Origin: Lactobacillus hominis DSM 23910 = CRBIP 24.179
GTDB taxonomy: Bacteria > Bacillota > Bacilli > Lactobacillales > Lactobacillaceae
Assembly: GCF_000296835.1 (NCBI RefSeq)
Contig: NZ_CAKE01000002.1
Coordinates: 186,001-250,000, forward strand
Direction of reading: 5' to 3'
Length of the DNA stretch: 64,000 nt
The translations under genes and the position numbers were made by a program. Shown piece after piece: positions 1-8,887 of the stretch. Below the pieces are notes generated by a model that did not search any database, was not told where the DNA came from, and worked only from the letters and a program-made list of their open reading frames with translations. Each line of letters starts with the position of its first letter. The first letter of the stretch is position 1.

Positions 1-74
1 GTTTTATGAGCGGCGGTTATTTTTCCTCCCAGAGGTGAGGCCTATGGTCAATATACTACAGAAAGGGTTCAACC

Positions 75-164
75 ATGTCGGTTTACGAAAGCATTTCTTT
101 AATGCTTTTATTTGGTACGTTTGTGTTAGCTTTGCTAACCTACATCGACCACCACAAAAAATAA
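75..164 (+). CDS. Hol-Tox family type I toxin peptide (29 aa)
   Basis: This tiny ORF begins MSVYESISL, has one hydrophobic helix (about residues 8-22) and ends in the charged tail DHHKK. That is the pattern of the putative holin-like toxin (Hol-Tox) family of membrane-damaging type I toxins common in lactobacilli. A Shine-Dalgarno-like AGAAAGGG lies about 8 bases before the ATG. The upstream leader contains GAGCGGCG (8-15), an exact reverse complement of CGCCGCTC (168-175) just after the stop. The mRNA could therefore close end to end, as type I toxin mRNAs often do to block translation. A bidirectional terminator follows. The promoter would lie left of base 1, so the locus is cut by the window edge. 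Family assignment is from residue pattern and is fairly secure; toxicity is inferred. Confidence 0.75.
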   Translation: MSVYESISLMLLFGTFVLALLTYIDHHKK

Positions 165-165
165 A

Positions 166-211
166 AACGCCGCTCTACTTACATAACTTTGGCGAGTTAT
201 AGAGCGTCGTT
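166..211. terminator. bidirectional terminator shared by toxin and antitoxin RNAs
   Basis: The arms AACGCCGCTCT (166-176) and AGAGCGTCGTT (201-211) pair with one mismatch. They enclose an inner stem ATAACT/AGTTAT. Each side is followed by a T-run on its own strand, so the hairpin can stop transcription in both directions. Confidence 0.7.
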
Positions 212-286
212 TTCTACGATTTTTATAATATCGACCACCGCTCTTAAAGCGGGCTGCAAGGAGATCATCGGATCTCCTTTTTCTTT
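166..286 (-). ncRNA. candidate antisense antitoxin RNA of the Hol-Tox locus
   Basis: On the minus strand an extended -10 (TGGTATAAT, 293-301) could start an RNA near 286 that runs toward the toxin gene and ends at the hairpin shared with the toxin mRNA (166-211). It would carry two hairpins, AAGGAGATC/GATCTCCTT (258-279) and CCGCT/AGCGG (238-252). It would also carry GGTGGTCGAT (230-239), complementary to ATCGACCACC, which occurs both here and inside the toxin ORF (144-153). This matches the convergent toxin/antitoxin layout known from par/Fst-type loci. There is no direct evidence of transcription, and no convincing -35 was seen. Confidence 0.45.
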
Positions 287-315
287 ATACAAATTATACC
301 ATATTTTTTCAAAAT

Positions 316-343
316 AAAGCCCGCAAATCTAATTGCGAGCTTT
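316..343 (-). terminator. terminator of guaA
   Basis: The inverted repeat AAAGCCCGCAAAT/ATTGCGAGCTTT lies 15 bases past the guaA stop. On the minus strand it is followed by an imperfect T-run. Confidence 0.65.
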
Positions 344-357
344 ACTTATATATTATA

Positions 358-1911
358 TTATTCCCACTCAATTGTGGAAGGTGGCTTACTGGTAATATCG
401 TAAACTACGCGGTTGATGTGATCACATTCATCTACGATTCTTGTAGAAATTTTACTCAATACATCCCATGGTAATTTAGCAAAGTCAGCAGTCATCCCAT
501 CAATAGAAGTTACTGCACGGATACCGATGGTATAGTCATAAGTACGACCATCTCCCATTACACCAACTGAACGAATACCTGGCAGAACAGTAAAATATTG
601 CCAAACATCTTCTTGAAGTCCTGCTTTTTTAATTTCATCACGTAAAATTGCATCACTTTCGCGCACAATCTTAAGCTTATCTTCAGTAACTTCGCCAAGA
701 ACGCGAATTCCAAGACCTGGTCCTGGGAATGGCTGACGCCATACTAAATCATGCGGAATGCCTAATTTTTCGCCAAGAACGCGAACTTCATCTTTGAACA
801 ATTTACGAAGTGGCTCAATTAATTCAAAATGCATATCTTTAGGAAGTCCACCCACATTGTGGTGAGACTTAATTGTTTGAGCAGTGTTAGTACCCGATTC
901 AATGACATCAGTGTACAAAGTACCTTGAGCTAAGAAATCAACATCCTTAAGCTTTTTAGCCTCTTCATTAAAGACCTCGATAAATTCTTTACCAATGATC
1001 TTACGCTTTTGTTCAGGATCTGTAACGCCCTTCAATTTATTCAAAAATCTTTCTTGTGCATTAACACGAATAATGTTTACACCAAGATCCTTGTTCAAGG
1101 CTTGCATTACTTGGTCGCCTTCGTCTTTACGCAGCATCCCGTGATCAACAAAGATTGCTGTCAATTGATCACCAATTGCCTTATGGAGTAGAGTTGCCGT
1201 AACACTTGAATCTACCCCACCAGAAAGACCTAAAATAACTTTCTTCTCACCAACTTTTTGACGGATTTCATCAACTTGCATGTCAATAAAATCGTTCATC
1301 GTCCAATTAGCTTTAGCACCGCAAACCTTAAAAGCAAAGTTCTTTAAAATATCTAAACCATATTCTGAATTACGAACTTCAGCGTGGAATTGAATACCAT
1401 AGAATTTCTTTTCATCATTGGCTATTGCAGAAATTGGGCAATTCTTACTCTTAGCAGTTACTTTGAAACCTGCTGGAGCTTTAGTGACTAAATCGCCGTG
1501 ACTCATCCAAACATATTGCTCTTTTGGCAAATCGCTAAACAAAACAGCATTTGGATCAGTAACTTCAATATCAGCACGACCATATTCTGAGTTATCGGCT
1601 TTTTCAACCTTACCGCCTAAGTCGTAACTCATTAATTGCATCCCGTAACAAATACCCAAAATTGGAATACCCAACTTAAATATTTCTGGATCAACTTTCA
1701 AAGCACCATCATCATAAACACTGTTAGGACCACCGGAAAAAATAATCCCTTTAGGCTGCATTTGCTTGATCTTATCAATGCTTAAATCATGCGGTAAAAG
1801 TTCTGAATAAATACCAAAGTCACGAATTCGACGAGTAATCAATTGATTATATTGACTACCAAAATCTAAGACAATAATTTTATCAAAGTCGCTAAGATTT
1901 TTCGTTGCCAC
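358..1911 (-). CDS. guaA: GMP synthase (glutamine-hydrolysing)
   Basis: The enzyme converts XMP, ATP and glutamine to GMP, the last step of guanine nucleotide synthesis in the cytosol. The 517 residues have the usual full length. An N-terminal class I glutamine amidotransferase carries nucleophile Cys88 (GICYGMQ) and the His176/Glu178 pair, here HAEV rather than the common HPEV. Next come the ATP-pyrophosphatase P-loop SGGVDSS (230-236) and the C-terminal dimerisation domain ending PPSTIEWE. The start is GTG, supported by AAGGAG six bases upstream. The gene stands alone. A PurBox-like site lies about 90 bases upstream, which suggests control by PurR. Confidence 0.97.
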   Translation of the reverse strand: MATKNLSDFDKIIVLDFGSQYNQLITRRIRDFGIYSELLPHDLSIDKIKQMQPKGIIFSGGPNSVYDDGALKVDPEIFKLGIPILGICYGMQLMSYDLGGKVEKADNSEYGRADIEVTDPNAVLFSDLPKEQYVWMSHGDLVTKAPAGFKVTAKSKNCPISAIANDEKKFYGIQFHAEVRNSEYGLDILKNFAFKVCGAKANWTMNDFIDMQVDEIRQKVGEKKVILGLSGGVDSSVTATLLHKAIGDQLTAIFVDHGMLRKDEGDQVMQALNKDLGVNIIRVNAQERFLNKLKGVTDPEQKRKIIGKEFIEVFNEEAKKLKDVDFLAQGTLYTDVIESGTNTAQTIKSHHNVGGLPKDMHFELIEPLRKLFKDEVRVLGEKLGIPHDLVWRQPFPGPGLGIRVLGEVTEDKLKIVRESDAILRDEIKKAGLQEDVWQYFTVLPGIRSVGVMGDGRTYDYTIGIRAVTSIDGMTADFAKLPWDVLSKISTRIVDECDHINRVVYDITSKPPSTIEWE

Positions 1912-1999
1912 TTTTTTGCTCCTTTTCTGATCTACATTTTTAATTAACTTTACTAGGAAAAAATTAAAAGGTCAATCAAAAAAATGATTCTCGCTCAAA

Positions 2000-2012
2000 A
2001 TTGTTCGTTTTT
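2000..2012. promoter_or_regulatory. PurBox-like site upstream of guaA
   Basis: Read toward guaA the site is AAAAACGAACAAT, which fits the PurR PurBox AWWWCCGAACWWT at 12 of 13 positions. It lies in the guaA upstream region, and purR itself is in this window. Only one box is seen, whereas many PurR targets have a pair. Confidence 0.5.
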
Positions 2013-2162
2013 TAAAATCAAAAACATCTAGATTAAATGCGAATCAGCGTTAATTCAACTTTTTATTTTTAATTCATTATTTTTTGGCTATCTCGCAATA
2101 ATAAAAACTGAATAATTAAGCCTTGTCCTAAATTTAAATTCGCATTTTTGCATAATTTATCT

Positions 2163-2191
2163 TGTGTTAGCTAAACTATTTTGCTAACATA
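2163..2191 (+). promoter_or_regulatory. putative promoter of xpt-pbuX
   Basis: TTGTGT (-35) and TAACAT (-10) are 17 bases apart, placing transcription start about 10 bases before the riboswitch aptamer. The boxes are weak, and a GTTAGC/GCTAAC inverted repeat overlaps them. Confidence 0.4.
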
Positions 2192-2205
2192 TAAGCAACT
2201 TAATA

Positions 2206-2274
2206 ATACTTATATATCGTCGAAATAAGGTCGACAGTTTCTACCCGGAACCATAAATTCTGGACTATAGGTAA
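2206..2274 (+). promoter_or_regulatory. purine (guanine/hypoxanthine) riboswitch aptamer
   Basis: The aptamer has a P1 stem (around 2207-2214 with 2267-2274), P2 GTCGA/TCGAC with a 7-base loop, and the invariant joining segment TTTCTACC. P3 is CCGGAA/TTCTGG with a 7-base loop, followed by GACTAT. The base that selects the ligand is C (2265), as in guanine-type rather than adenine-type members. It precedes a purine salvage operon, as expected. Confidence 0.93.
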
Positions 2275-2290
2275 AACGTCAAATTAATTA

Positions 2291-2334
2291 AAGGACCTCT
2301 TTTACCCTGTAGTCGAAGGTAAAACGAGGTCCTT
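2291..2334 (+). terminator. riboswitch expression platform (ligand-dependent terminator)
   Basis: A long hairpin pairs AAGGACCTC...TTTTACC with GGTAAAAC..GAGGTCCTT ahead of a T-rich run. The element GGTAAAACG of its 3' arm also occurs directly after P1 (2270-2278). That upstream copy can pair with TTTTACC (2299-2305) and act as antiterminator when no guanine holds P1 closed. Confidence 0.88.
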
Positions 2335-2359
2335 ATTTGTTTACTTTTTGGAGGAAATT

Positions 2360-2935
2360 TTGAAATTACTAGAAGATAGAATTCGTAAAGACGGTGCCGT
2401 TTTACCTGGTGATGTGCTAAAAATCAATTCATTTTTAAATCACCAAGTGGATCCCGAATTGATGATGCAAATTGGACAAGAATTTCAACGTCTTTTTAAA
2501 GATAGCAATATAACTAAAGTATTGACCTGCGAGGCTTCAGGAATTGCTCCAGGTGTCATGACAGCTTATTGCTTGAAAGTGCCAATGGTTTTTGCCAGAA
2601 AGAAAAAGCCATCTACTTTGAACGATGCTGTTTATTGGGCTGATGTTTTTTCTTACACCAAAAAAGTTACCAATAAAATTTGCGTTGAAGAAAAATTCTT
2701 AGATAAAGACGACAATCTTTTAATTATTGATGACTTTATCGCTCATGGTGAAGCAGTCAAAGGAATGGTAAACATCGCACGCCAAGCTGGCTGCAATATC
2801 GCTGGTATTGGCGCCGTCGTAGCCAAAGAGTTCCAAGGCGGCAGTGATTGGATTAAAGAGCAAAATATTCGTTTAGAAGCCCTAGCAAATATTGCAAGTT
2901 TTGAAAATGGTCAGGTTCATTTCGTAGGAGAATAA
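2360..2935 (+). CDS. xpt: xanthine phosphoribosyltransferase
   Basis: Xpt salvages xanthine to XMP using PRPP. The type I PRTase signature LLIIDDFIAHGEA binds PRPP, and the N-terminal INSFLNHQVDP is typical of Xpt. I place the start at TTG 2360, giving 191 aa, although the frame stays open to TTG 2348. GGAGG (2350-2354) is the ribosome site and would fall inside a longer reading. The shorter protein also puts the conserved Ile at position 8, as in Bacillus Xpt. The gene lies behind the guanine riboswitch and is translationally linked to the permease that starts two bases after its stop. Confidence 0.95.
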   Translation: MKLLEDRIRKDGAVLPGDVLKINSFLNHQVDPELMMQIGQEFQRLFKDSNITKVLTCEASGIAPGVMTAYCLKVPMVFARKKKPSTLNDAVYWADVFSYTKKVTNKICVEEKFLDKDDNLLIIDDFIAHGEAVKGMVNIARQAGCNIAGIGAVVAKEFQGGSDWIKEQNIRLEALANIASFENGQVHFVGE

Positions 2936-2936
2936 A

Positions 2937-4283
2937 ATGCAAAACAATATCCACGTTAACCACAAAAAAGCAGCTTTATTAGGTTTGCAGCATTTGCTGG
3001 CAATGTATTCTGGAGCAATTGCCGTACCTCTTTTAATCGGAACCGCGCTAAAATTCAACTCTACACAGATGACATATCTAGTTTCAATCGATATCTTTAT
3101 GTGTGGTTTAGCAACTGCCTTGCAACTACTTCGAAATAAATATTTCGGGATTGGCTTACCTGTTGTTTTAGGATGTGCCATTCAAGCCGTAGCTCCTTTG
3201 CAGATGATCGGCAAGAAATTTTCCATTGGCACAATGTATGGTGCAATTATTATTGCTGGTATTTTTGTTTTTTGTATTGCGGGATATTTTTCAAAAATCA
3301 AAAAATTATTTCCACCAGTGGTCACTGGATCTCTGATTACCGTCATTGGTTTATCTCTAATTCCAGTTTCAATTCAAAACATTGGCGGTGGAAATATCGG
3401 CGCCAAGGGCTTTGGAGATCCTAAAAATCTACTCACCGGCTTTATTACAGTAGCCATTATTTTAGCCTTGCAAGTTTGGGGCAAAGGCTTTCTTAAGTCA
3501 ATAGCTGTCTTGATCGGTTTAATCATTGGAACGCTTATTGCAGCAGGCTTAGGAATGGTAAGTTTAACCCCGGTAAGTCAAGCTTCGTGGTTTCACTTGC
3601 CACAGCCATTTTACTTCGGAATGCCACAATTTGAATGGTCATCAAGCTTAACAATGATCATTATCGCCTTAGTATCAATGGTTGAATCCACTGGTGTTTT
3701 CTTTGCAATCGGCGATTTATTGAAAAAAGATATAACTGCTGATGACCTTAAAAAAGGCTATCGTGCTGAAGGTTTAGCACAAATTTTAGGTGGGGTATTC
3801 AATACATTTCCTTACACCACTTTTTCTCAAAACGTCGGCTTGCTTGAATTATCTGGTATTACAAATAAAAAGCCAATCTACTGGGCTAGCGGCTTTTTAA
3901 TGCTGATGGGTTTGCTACCAAAATTTGGTGCTTTAGTCACAATCATTCCAACTTCTGTCTTAGGCGGAGCCATGTTAGTTATGTTTACTATGATTGCAGT
4001 TCAAGGTATGAGAATGCTGAAAGTCGTTGACTTTGAAGACACCCGCAATGTATTAATTGTCGCTATCTCTATCGGTTTAGGTCTAGGCGTGACTGTTTAT
4101 CCACAGCTTTTCCAAAACCTTCCTGAAACTATCCAGTTATTCTTAGGCAATGGAATCGTAGTTGCAAGTTTAAGCGCTACTTTACTTAATATTTTATTTA
4201 AAGGTAAAGAAGGTTTACATAACGAAAAGATAATTAAGCACGAAGAAAAAGCAGACGGTCAAGTTTTTGACAGTCCACTTTAG
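2937..4283 (+). CDS. pbuX: xanthine/purine permease, NCS2 family
   Basis: This is an integral membrane nucleobase:cation symporter with roughly 12-14 hydrophobic segments over 448 residues. It includes the NCS2 features QHLLAMYSGAIAVPL near the N-terminus and the family motif around NTFPYTTFSQNVG (about residues 285-297). Sharing a riboswitch-controlled transcript with xpt supports xanthine as substrate, though guanine or uracil transport cannot be excluded from sequence alone. The ribosome site AGGAGA lies inside the end of xpt. The gene converges on gtfA with only 24 bases between, and I saw no clear terminator there. Confidence 0.9.
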   Translation: MQNNIHVNHKKAALLGLQHLLAMYSGAIAVPLLIGTALKFNSTQMTYLVSIDIFMCGLATALQLLRNKYFGIGLPVVLGCAIQAVAPLQMIGKKFSIGTMYGAIIIAGIFVFCIAGYFSKIKKLFPPVVTGSLITVIGLSLIPVSIQNIGGGNIGAKGFGDPKNLLTGFITVAIILALQVWGKGFLKSIAVLIGLIIGTLIAAGLGMVSLTPVSQASWFHLPQPFYFGMPQFEWSSSLTMIIIALVSMVESTGVFFAIGDLLKKDITADDLKKGYRAEGLAQILGGVFNTFPYTTFSQNVGLLELSGITNKKPIYWASGFLMLMGLLPKFGALVTIIPTSVLGGAMLVMFTMIAVQGMRMLKVVDFEDTRNVLIVAISIGLGLGVTVYPQLFQNLPETIQLFLGNGIVVASLSATLLNILFKGKEGLHNEKIIKHEEKADGQVFDSPL

Positions 4284-4307
4284 CAAATAGATTATTTCGT
4301 TTTAGTT

Positions 4308-5750
4308 TTAAAAATCAATCTCTTTACCGTTCACCAGAACTTTATACGTTAGTTCCTTTAAGTTAACTAATAATGCGGCCTTGCGAGTTTGATCTTTATT
4401 TGAGCGAACAATACGGATTTCATTCTCGCTTGGGGCACTTACTTCAATATTTCCATTTAAGTCAAAGGCAGCTTCACTGTTTCTAAATCTAAATAGATTT
4501 AACAAGCTTGCTACTATTGGACGTTTAACTTCTTTTGCAATTTCATCGCGACTATAATAGTGCCGATTAATGTTGCGTCCTTCTTTTGTTTCTTCCAAAA
4601 GCTTAATATCATTCTTTCCTGCAAGCATCCCTACATAATATACTTGTGGGATTCCCGGAGCGAACATTTGCAATAAACGAGCAATAAAGTATCTCTTATC
4701 TGAATCGCCTAATGCAGAATAGAATGTTGTATTAATTTGATAAATATCTAAATTATGGTACTCAGCACTTGAGTACTTTTTTTTGACATTTGCACCAATC
4801 TTATACAACTGCTTGGTAGTATACTCAATTTCTTCTGGAGCCAAAATATCACGTGCATCAACTACTCCAATACCATCATGCGTATCAAGCGTAGTAAATT
4901 GCTTCATTGGCGACATCTTAAGCCAGTTGACTAAGCGCTCGCTTTTACCGCTATACAAGGAATACAAAGTTACCATTGGCAACGCAAAATCATAAACAAA
5001 GTACCCATGCTTTGCAATCTTAAATGGCATTGAATAGTGTTCATGAATTTCCGGCAAAATCATAGCGCCTTTATCGGCAATATCGTCACGTACTTGAGCC
5101 AGCAATTCCCAAATTTCAGGTTCAACAAAGAAATCATTGCTATCAAGCTTTTTAACTGCATAGGCAAATGCATCTAAGCGAATGATATCTGCCCCATGGT
5201 CAATTAATTGATTCAGAGTCTGCTTAATAAATTCTTGGGTAACTTTCTTGCGTACATCTAAATCAATTTGTTCAGGACCAAAAGTATTCCACAATTTCTC
5301 TTTACTGCCATCTGCAAAAGTGATTTCTTGATATGGTGCACGATCTTTACGCTTATAAATCAAATCAACATCTGCTTTAGTTGGACGCCCTTTTGGCCAA
5401 AACTTATCCCAACTCAAGAATAAATCGGCATACTTTGACTTATCTTTCTTTTTTTGAAAATCTTTATAATATTTGGACTGACGAGAAATATGGTTGATCA
5501 TAAAATCAAACATTAAGTAATAATCTTCACCTAATTTTTCCACATCCGACCAATCGCCAAACTTTGGATCAACAGTTGTGTAATCAGTTGGCGCAAATCC
5601 ACGATCCCCAGTTGAAGGGAAAAATGGGAGTAAGTGAACGCCCCCAACTACACCTTTTAAATCCGTGTGCAATACTTCGTCTAAATCTTTAATATTTTTT
5701 CCTAAACTATCTGGATAAGTAATCAACATTACTTTGTTAGAAATTGCCAT
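4308..5750 (-). CDS. gtfA: sucrose phosphorylase (GH13)
   Basis: The enzyme splits sucrose with phosphate into glucose-1-phosphate and fructose, saving one ATP. Counting from the ATG at 5750 the 480-residue protein has nucleophile Asp193 (IRLDAFAYA), acid/base Glu234 (LPEIHEHY) and stabilising Asp292 (LDTHDGIG). These are within two residues of the positions known in bifidobacterial sucrose phosphorylase. An in-frame TTG two codons earlier exists, but GGGAG is spaced correctly for the ATG. It lies 12 bases after the alpha-galactosidase and uses the sucrose left when galactose is removed from raffinose. Confidence 0.94.
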   Translation of the reverse strand: MAISNKVMLITYPDSLGKNIKDLDEVLHTDLKGVVGGVHLLPFFPSTGDRGFAPTDYTTVDPKFGDWSDVEKLGEDYYLMFDFMINHISRQSKYYKDFQKKKDKSKYADLFLSWDKFWPKGRPTKADVDLIYKRKDRAPYQEITFADGSKEKLWNTFGPEQIDLDVRKKVTQEFIKQTLNQLIDHGADIIRLDAFAYAVKKLDSNDFFVEPEIWELLAQVRDDIADKGAMILPEIHEHYSMPFKIAKHGYFVYDFALPMVTLYSLYSGKSERLVNWLKMSPMKQFTTLDTHDGIGVVDARDILAPEEIEYTTKQLYKIGANVKKKYSSAEYHNLDIYQINTTFYSALGDSDKRYFIARLLQMFAPGIPQVYYVGMLAGKNDIKLLEETKEGRNINRHYYSRDEIAKEVKRPIVASLLNLFRFRNSEAAFDLNGNIEVSAPSENEIRIVRSNKDQTRKAALLVNLKELTYKVLVNGKEIDF

Positions 5751-5762
5751 TTTCAACTCTCC

Positions 5763-7958
5763 CTAATCAGTTTCCTTAAAGTGATATAGTTGCGCCTTAA
5801 AATCTCCATGCTCTACTGGATCGTAAATCCCCATATTCATTAACTCATCACCACCATAAACTTCATGAGTCATTTGATTTTCATAATGCTTATCAGGATC
5901 AAGTCCCACCATCTTGGTTTTGGTGATATAGGGCTGGGCACTTGCCATAACTCTTACTACACAGAGCACTGCTTCTTTTTGATCTGGACTGATTGTTTCC
6001 CAAGCACATTGGTTGCTAGTTTGAGCTGATTTTAAACGATAAAACTTACCAAATTGCGTTACTTTTCTAATTTTCTTGTATTCAGCAACTTGTTTTTGAA
6101 CAGCCTTACGATCTTGCTCATTCATTTTGGTTAGATCAAGTTCATATCCCAAATCACCCCACATAGCAACAATTCCGCGTGTCTTAAATGGTGTAATACG
6201 TCCATTTTGTTCATTCGGACTTACTGAAACGTGCGACGTCATCATCGATTGTGGATAAACTAAGCTTGTACCATATTGAATACTCAATCTATCAATTGCA
6301 TCGCTATCATCGCTTGCCCAAATTTGTGGATTATAGTAAGCCATTCCCGCATCAAAACGGCCACCACCACCAGAGCATCCTTCAATTAAAATATTTGGAT
6401 ACTTATCTACAAGGCGCTCTAATAAGTCATAAAGTCCCAAAACGTAACGATGGTAGGCTTCGCCTTGACGATTTGCTGGCAAGTCTGCTTCATAAATATC
6501 TGATAAATGGCGATTCATATCCCATTTGATATAGTCGATTTTTTGACTATCTAGAATATGCTCCATTTGTGCAAAAATATTATCGCGGACTTCTTTACGC
6601 CCTAAATCTAGCAAGTATTGATTACGCGATGGACTAGGCTTTCTATTTGGCACATGCATCAAATATTCAGGATGTTTTTGATATAAATCAGAATCTACAG
6701 AAATCATTTCTGGCTCAAACCACAAACCAAATTTCAATCCTCGGTCATGAACATAATCTGCGAAGTGATCTAAGCCATTAGGAAACTTTTTCTTAAAGAC
6801 GTTCCAATCGCCCAAAGAAGAATTATCATCATCGCGATGGCCAAACCAGCCATCGTCTAAAACAAACATTTCAATACCTAGTTTTTTGGCATCATCAACG
6901 ATTGTCTTTAATTTATCTTCGTTAAAGTCAAAATACGTAGCTTCCCAATTATTAACTAAAATTGGACGAACTTCGTTTTTGAATTTACTACGCATAATTC
7001 GTTCATGAATTATGCTATGAAAGGCTTGACTCATCTTATTCAAGCCTTGATCGGAATAAACCATCACAACTTCAGGAGTTTGGAAACTATCTTGTGGTTT
7101 TAATTGCCAATTAAAATTAAAATCATTAATTCCAATATTAAGATGTGTTTGCGCAAATTGATCTTTTTCAACCTCAAATTTATGATTGCCTGAATATACA
7201 AAAGCAAATCCAAAGGCATCCCCACTAAATTCAGTAGTTTCAGGATCAACCAAAGCCAAAAATGGATTCATTTGATGACTTGAAGTGCCACGAATACTTG
7301 AATAAACATGAATTCCTTGATTGATAGGATTGCGATCTACTCTTCTTTCATGAGCGTGTGCTCCTGGCAAAGTGATCGAATCAAAATCACGATCCACAAA
7401 ATCTAGTTGCATTGAGGCAACTTTTTCTAAATTAACTGTTTCGTTTCCCGTATTTCTAACTTTTACTGAGCGAGTAATAACTGGGCGATTGCGAAAAATA
7501 GTATAAGCTAGGTCAAACTTTACGCCAGTAACCTTATCTACCAAAGTCACAATTAAAGTTTGCGCTTCGTCTTTATCTTTCACCCAAGTATGTGGCAAAC
7601 CTTTCAAGTCAGGCTTTCCTGAAACAATCTGATATCCCTCATAAGTTAAAAATAAAGCATTTGAACCATTTTTTTGTCTTACGATGCAAGCTGGCGTATG
7701 ATAGTCCATTTCTCCTGCTGAGCTATATTCTTTAGGGAGTGAATCGCGAGAAAATGTTCGATCATTTGATCCTGGTAAATTTCCCGAAAATCCACGATCA
7801 ACGCGAGGATAGCGAAGCTGTCCATGATAATTATCTACTTTTTTGCCAAAGTATAAATGAGCTAGTGTACCACCATCTTCAACTGATAATAAATAAGAAA
7901 TTTGATCATTATGTAAGTGAAATACTTGATCTTTTTCATCGAAAGAAATCATTTGCAT
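5763..7958 (-). CDS. aga: alpha-galactosidase (GH36)
   Basis: This cytosolic enzyme removes alpha-1,6-galactose from raffinose, stachyose and melibiose. The 731-residue protein has a beta-sandwich N-terminal domain, a TIM barrel with nucleophile Asp480 (IKWDMNR), the substrate loop EGCSGGGGRFD and the acid/base region WASDDSDAIDR (Asp550/551). Length and motifs match group I GH36 enzymes of lactobacilli (MelA/RafA/Aga). The ribosome site AGGAG precedes the ATG. It sits between the msm transporter and gtfA, so the three steps import, galactose removal and phosphorolysis are encoded in order. A terminator hairpin separates it from msmG. Confidence 0.95.
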   Translation of the reverse strand: MQMISFDEKDQVFHLHNDQISYLLSVEDGGTLAHLYFGKKVDNYHGQLRYPRVDRGFSGNLPGSNDRTFSRDSLPKEYSSAGEMDYHTPACIVRQKNGSNALFLTYEGYQIVSGKPDLKGLPHTWVKDKDEAQTLIVTLVDKVTGVKFDLAYTIFRNRPVITRSVKVRNTGNETVNLEKVASMQLDFVDRDFDSITLPGAHAHERRVDRNPINQGIHVYSSIRGTSSHQMNPFLALVDPETTEFSGDAFGFAFVYSGNHKFEVEKDQFAQTHLNIGINDFNFNWQLKPQDSFQTPEVVMVYSDQGLNKMSQAFHSIIHERIMRSKFKNEVRPILVNNWEATYFDFNEDKLKTIVDDAKKLGIEMFVLDDGWFGHRDDDNSSLGDWNVFKKKFPNGLDHFADYVHDRGLKFGLWFEPEMISVDSDLYQKHPEYLMHVPNRKPSPSRNQYLLDLGRKEVRDNIFAQMEHILDSQKIDYIKWDMNRHLSDIYEADLPANRQGEAYHRYVLGLYDLLERLVDKYPNILIEGCSGGGGRFDAGMAYYNPQIWASDDSDAIDRLSIQYGTSLVYPQSMMTSHVSVSPNEQNGRITPFKTRGIVAMWGDLGYELDLTKMNEQDRKAVQKQVAEYKKIRKVTQFGKFYRLKSAQTSNQCAWETISPDQKEAVLCVVRVMASAQPYITKTKMVGLDPDKHYENQMTHEVYGGDELMNMGIYDPVEHGDFKAQLYHFKETD

Positions 7959-7986
7959 CTTTTTCTCCTAATTACTCATACTAATG

Positions 7987-8021
7987 AAAAAGCTAGAACC
8001 TTACTGCAGTTCTAGCTTTTT
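7987..8021 (-). terminator. intra-cluster terminator between msmG and aga
   Basis: The inverted repeat AAAAGCTAGAAC/GTTCTAGCTTTT with a T-run on the minus strand lies between the transporter and enzyme genes. It should lower expression of aga-gtfA relative to msmEFG, or mark a second transcription unit. Confidence 0.75.
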
Positions 8022-8039
8022 TAATTTTAAAAAATCTAT

Positions 8040-8873
8040 CTATTTAACCGCACCATTACTCATACCAGCAATAATATTCTTTTGGAAAATTAAGTAGACA
8101 ATCGTAATTGTAATAATACCTACAACATAAGAAGCAAAGCTTGGACCATAGTCATTGAAGTATTGACCGGTGTAGTTGTATTGGAACAAAGGAAGCGTCC
8201 ACATCTTTGAATCTCTATTCAAAATTAACAATGGAAGCATGAAGTCGTTCCAGAACCACATTGCATTGATAATTAAAGTTGTGGCATGCATTGGCTTAAG
8301 CAATGGGAAAATAATCTTAAAGTAAGCTGTAAACTTATTAGCACCATCAATTTCAGCTGCTTCATCTAAACTTTCAGGTACGCTTTGTTTAATGTAACTA
8401 ACATAAAGAAATAGCGTTTGTGGGACGGCATAAGTAAGATACAAAATAATTAAGCCCCACATATTTGCCAAACCGATTTTACTCATCATGACAGTAATTG
8501 GAATCATGATAACTTGGAAAGGAACGAAAATACCGATAATTAATAAGATATACATCCAATTAAAGGCAGTTCTTTTTGACATATTTCTAGCAATTGAATA
8601 AGCAGCCATTGGAACGAAAATCATTACCAAGACAACTGACAAAACAGTAATTACAATTGAGTTCCAGAAGTAGTTTAATACTCCATCTGCAAATAATTTT
8701 TGATAGTTTGCAATTGTCCAAGGATTTGGCCAAGCAAAGAAGTGATTCATAATTTGCTTGGTATCCTTAAATGAACTAAGAATCGTGTATAAAAGCGGGA
8801 TAAGAATTAATATTCCTCCTACAACTAGGAGTGCATAATCCCAAAATTTTTTAGATTTATTATCTTTTTCCAT
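8040..8873 (-). CDS. msmG: sugar ABC transporter permease, MsmG/MalG type
   Basis: One of the two membrane subunits of a class 1 carbohydrate ABC importer. Its 277 residues contain six hydrophobic segments. The cytoplasmic EAA loop reads ESLDEAAEIDGANKFTAYFKIIFPL and docks the ATPase. The C-terminus GAVK is usual for MalG-like subunits. It lies 14 bases after msmF in the same operon. Linkage to alpha-galactosidase and sucrose phosphorylase suggests raffinose-family sugars as cargo. Confidence 0.9.
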   Translation of the reverse strand: MEKDNKSKKFWDYALLVVGGILILIPLLYTILSSFKDTKQIMNHFFAWPNPWTIANYQKLFADGVLNYFWNSIVITVLSVVLVMIFVPMAAYSIARNMSKRTAFNWMYILLIIGIFVPFQVIMIPITVMMSKIGLANMWGLIILYLTYAVPQTLFLYVSYIKQSVPESLDEAAEIDGANKFTAYFKIIFPLLKPMHATTLIINAMWFWNDFMLPLLILNRDSKMWTLPLFQYNYTGQYFNDYGPSFASYVVGIITITIVYLIFQKNIIAGMSNGAVK

Positions 8874-8887
8874 TCTTAAAAGTCCTC

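Noticed and set aside
75-164. A phage holin gene
   Set aside because: Only 29 residues with antisense features and no phage genes nearby; the holin-like toxin family fits better.
258-284. A plus-strand terminator of the toxin mRNA
   Set aside because: The hairpin has a T-run on the plus strand, but a closer bidirectional hairpin exists at 166-211. This one more likely forms the 5' end of the antitoxin RNA; not settled.
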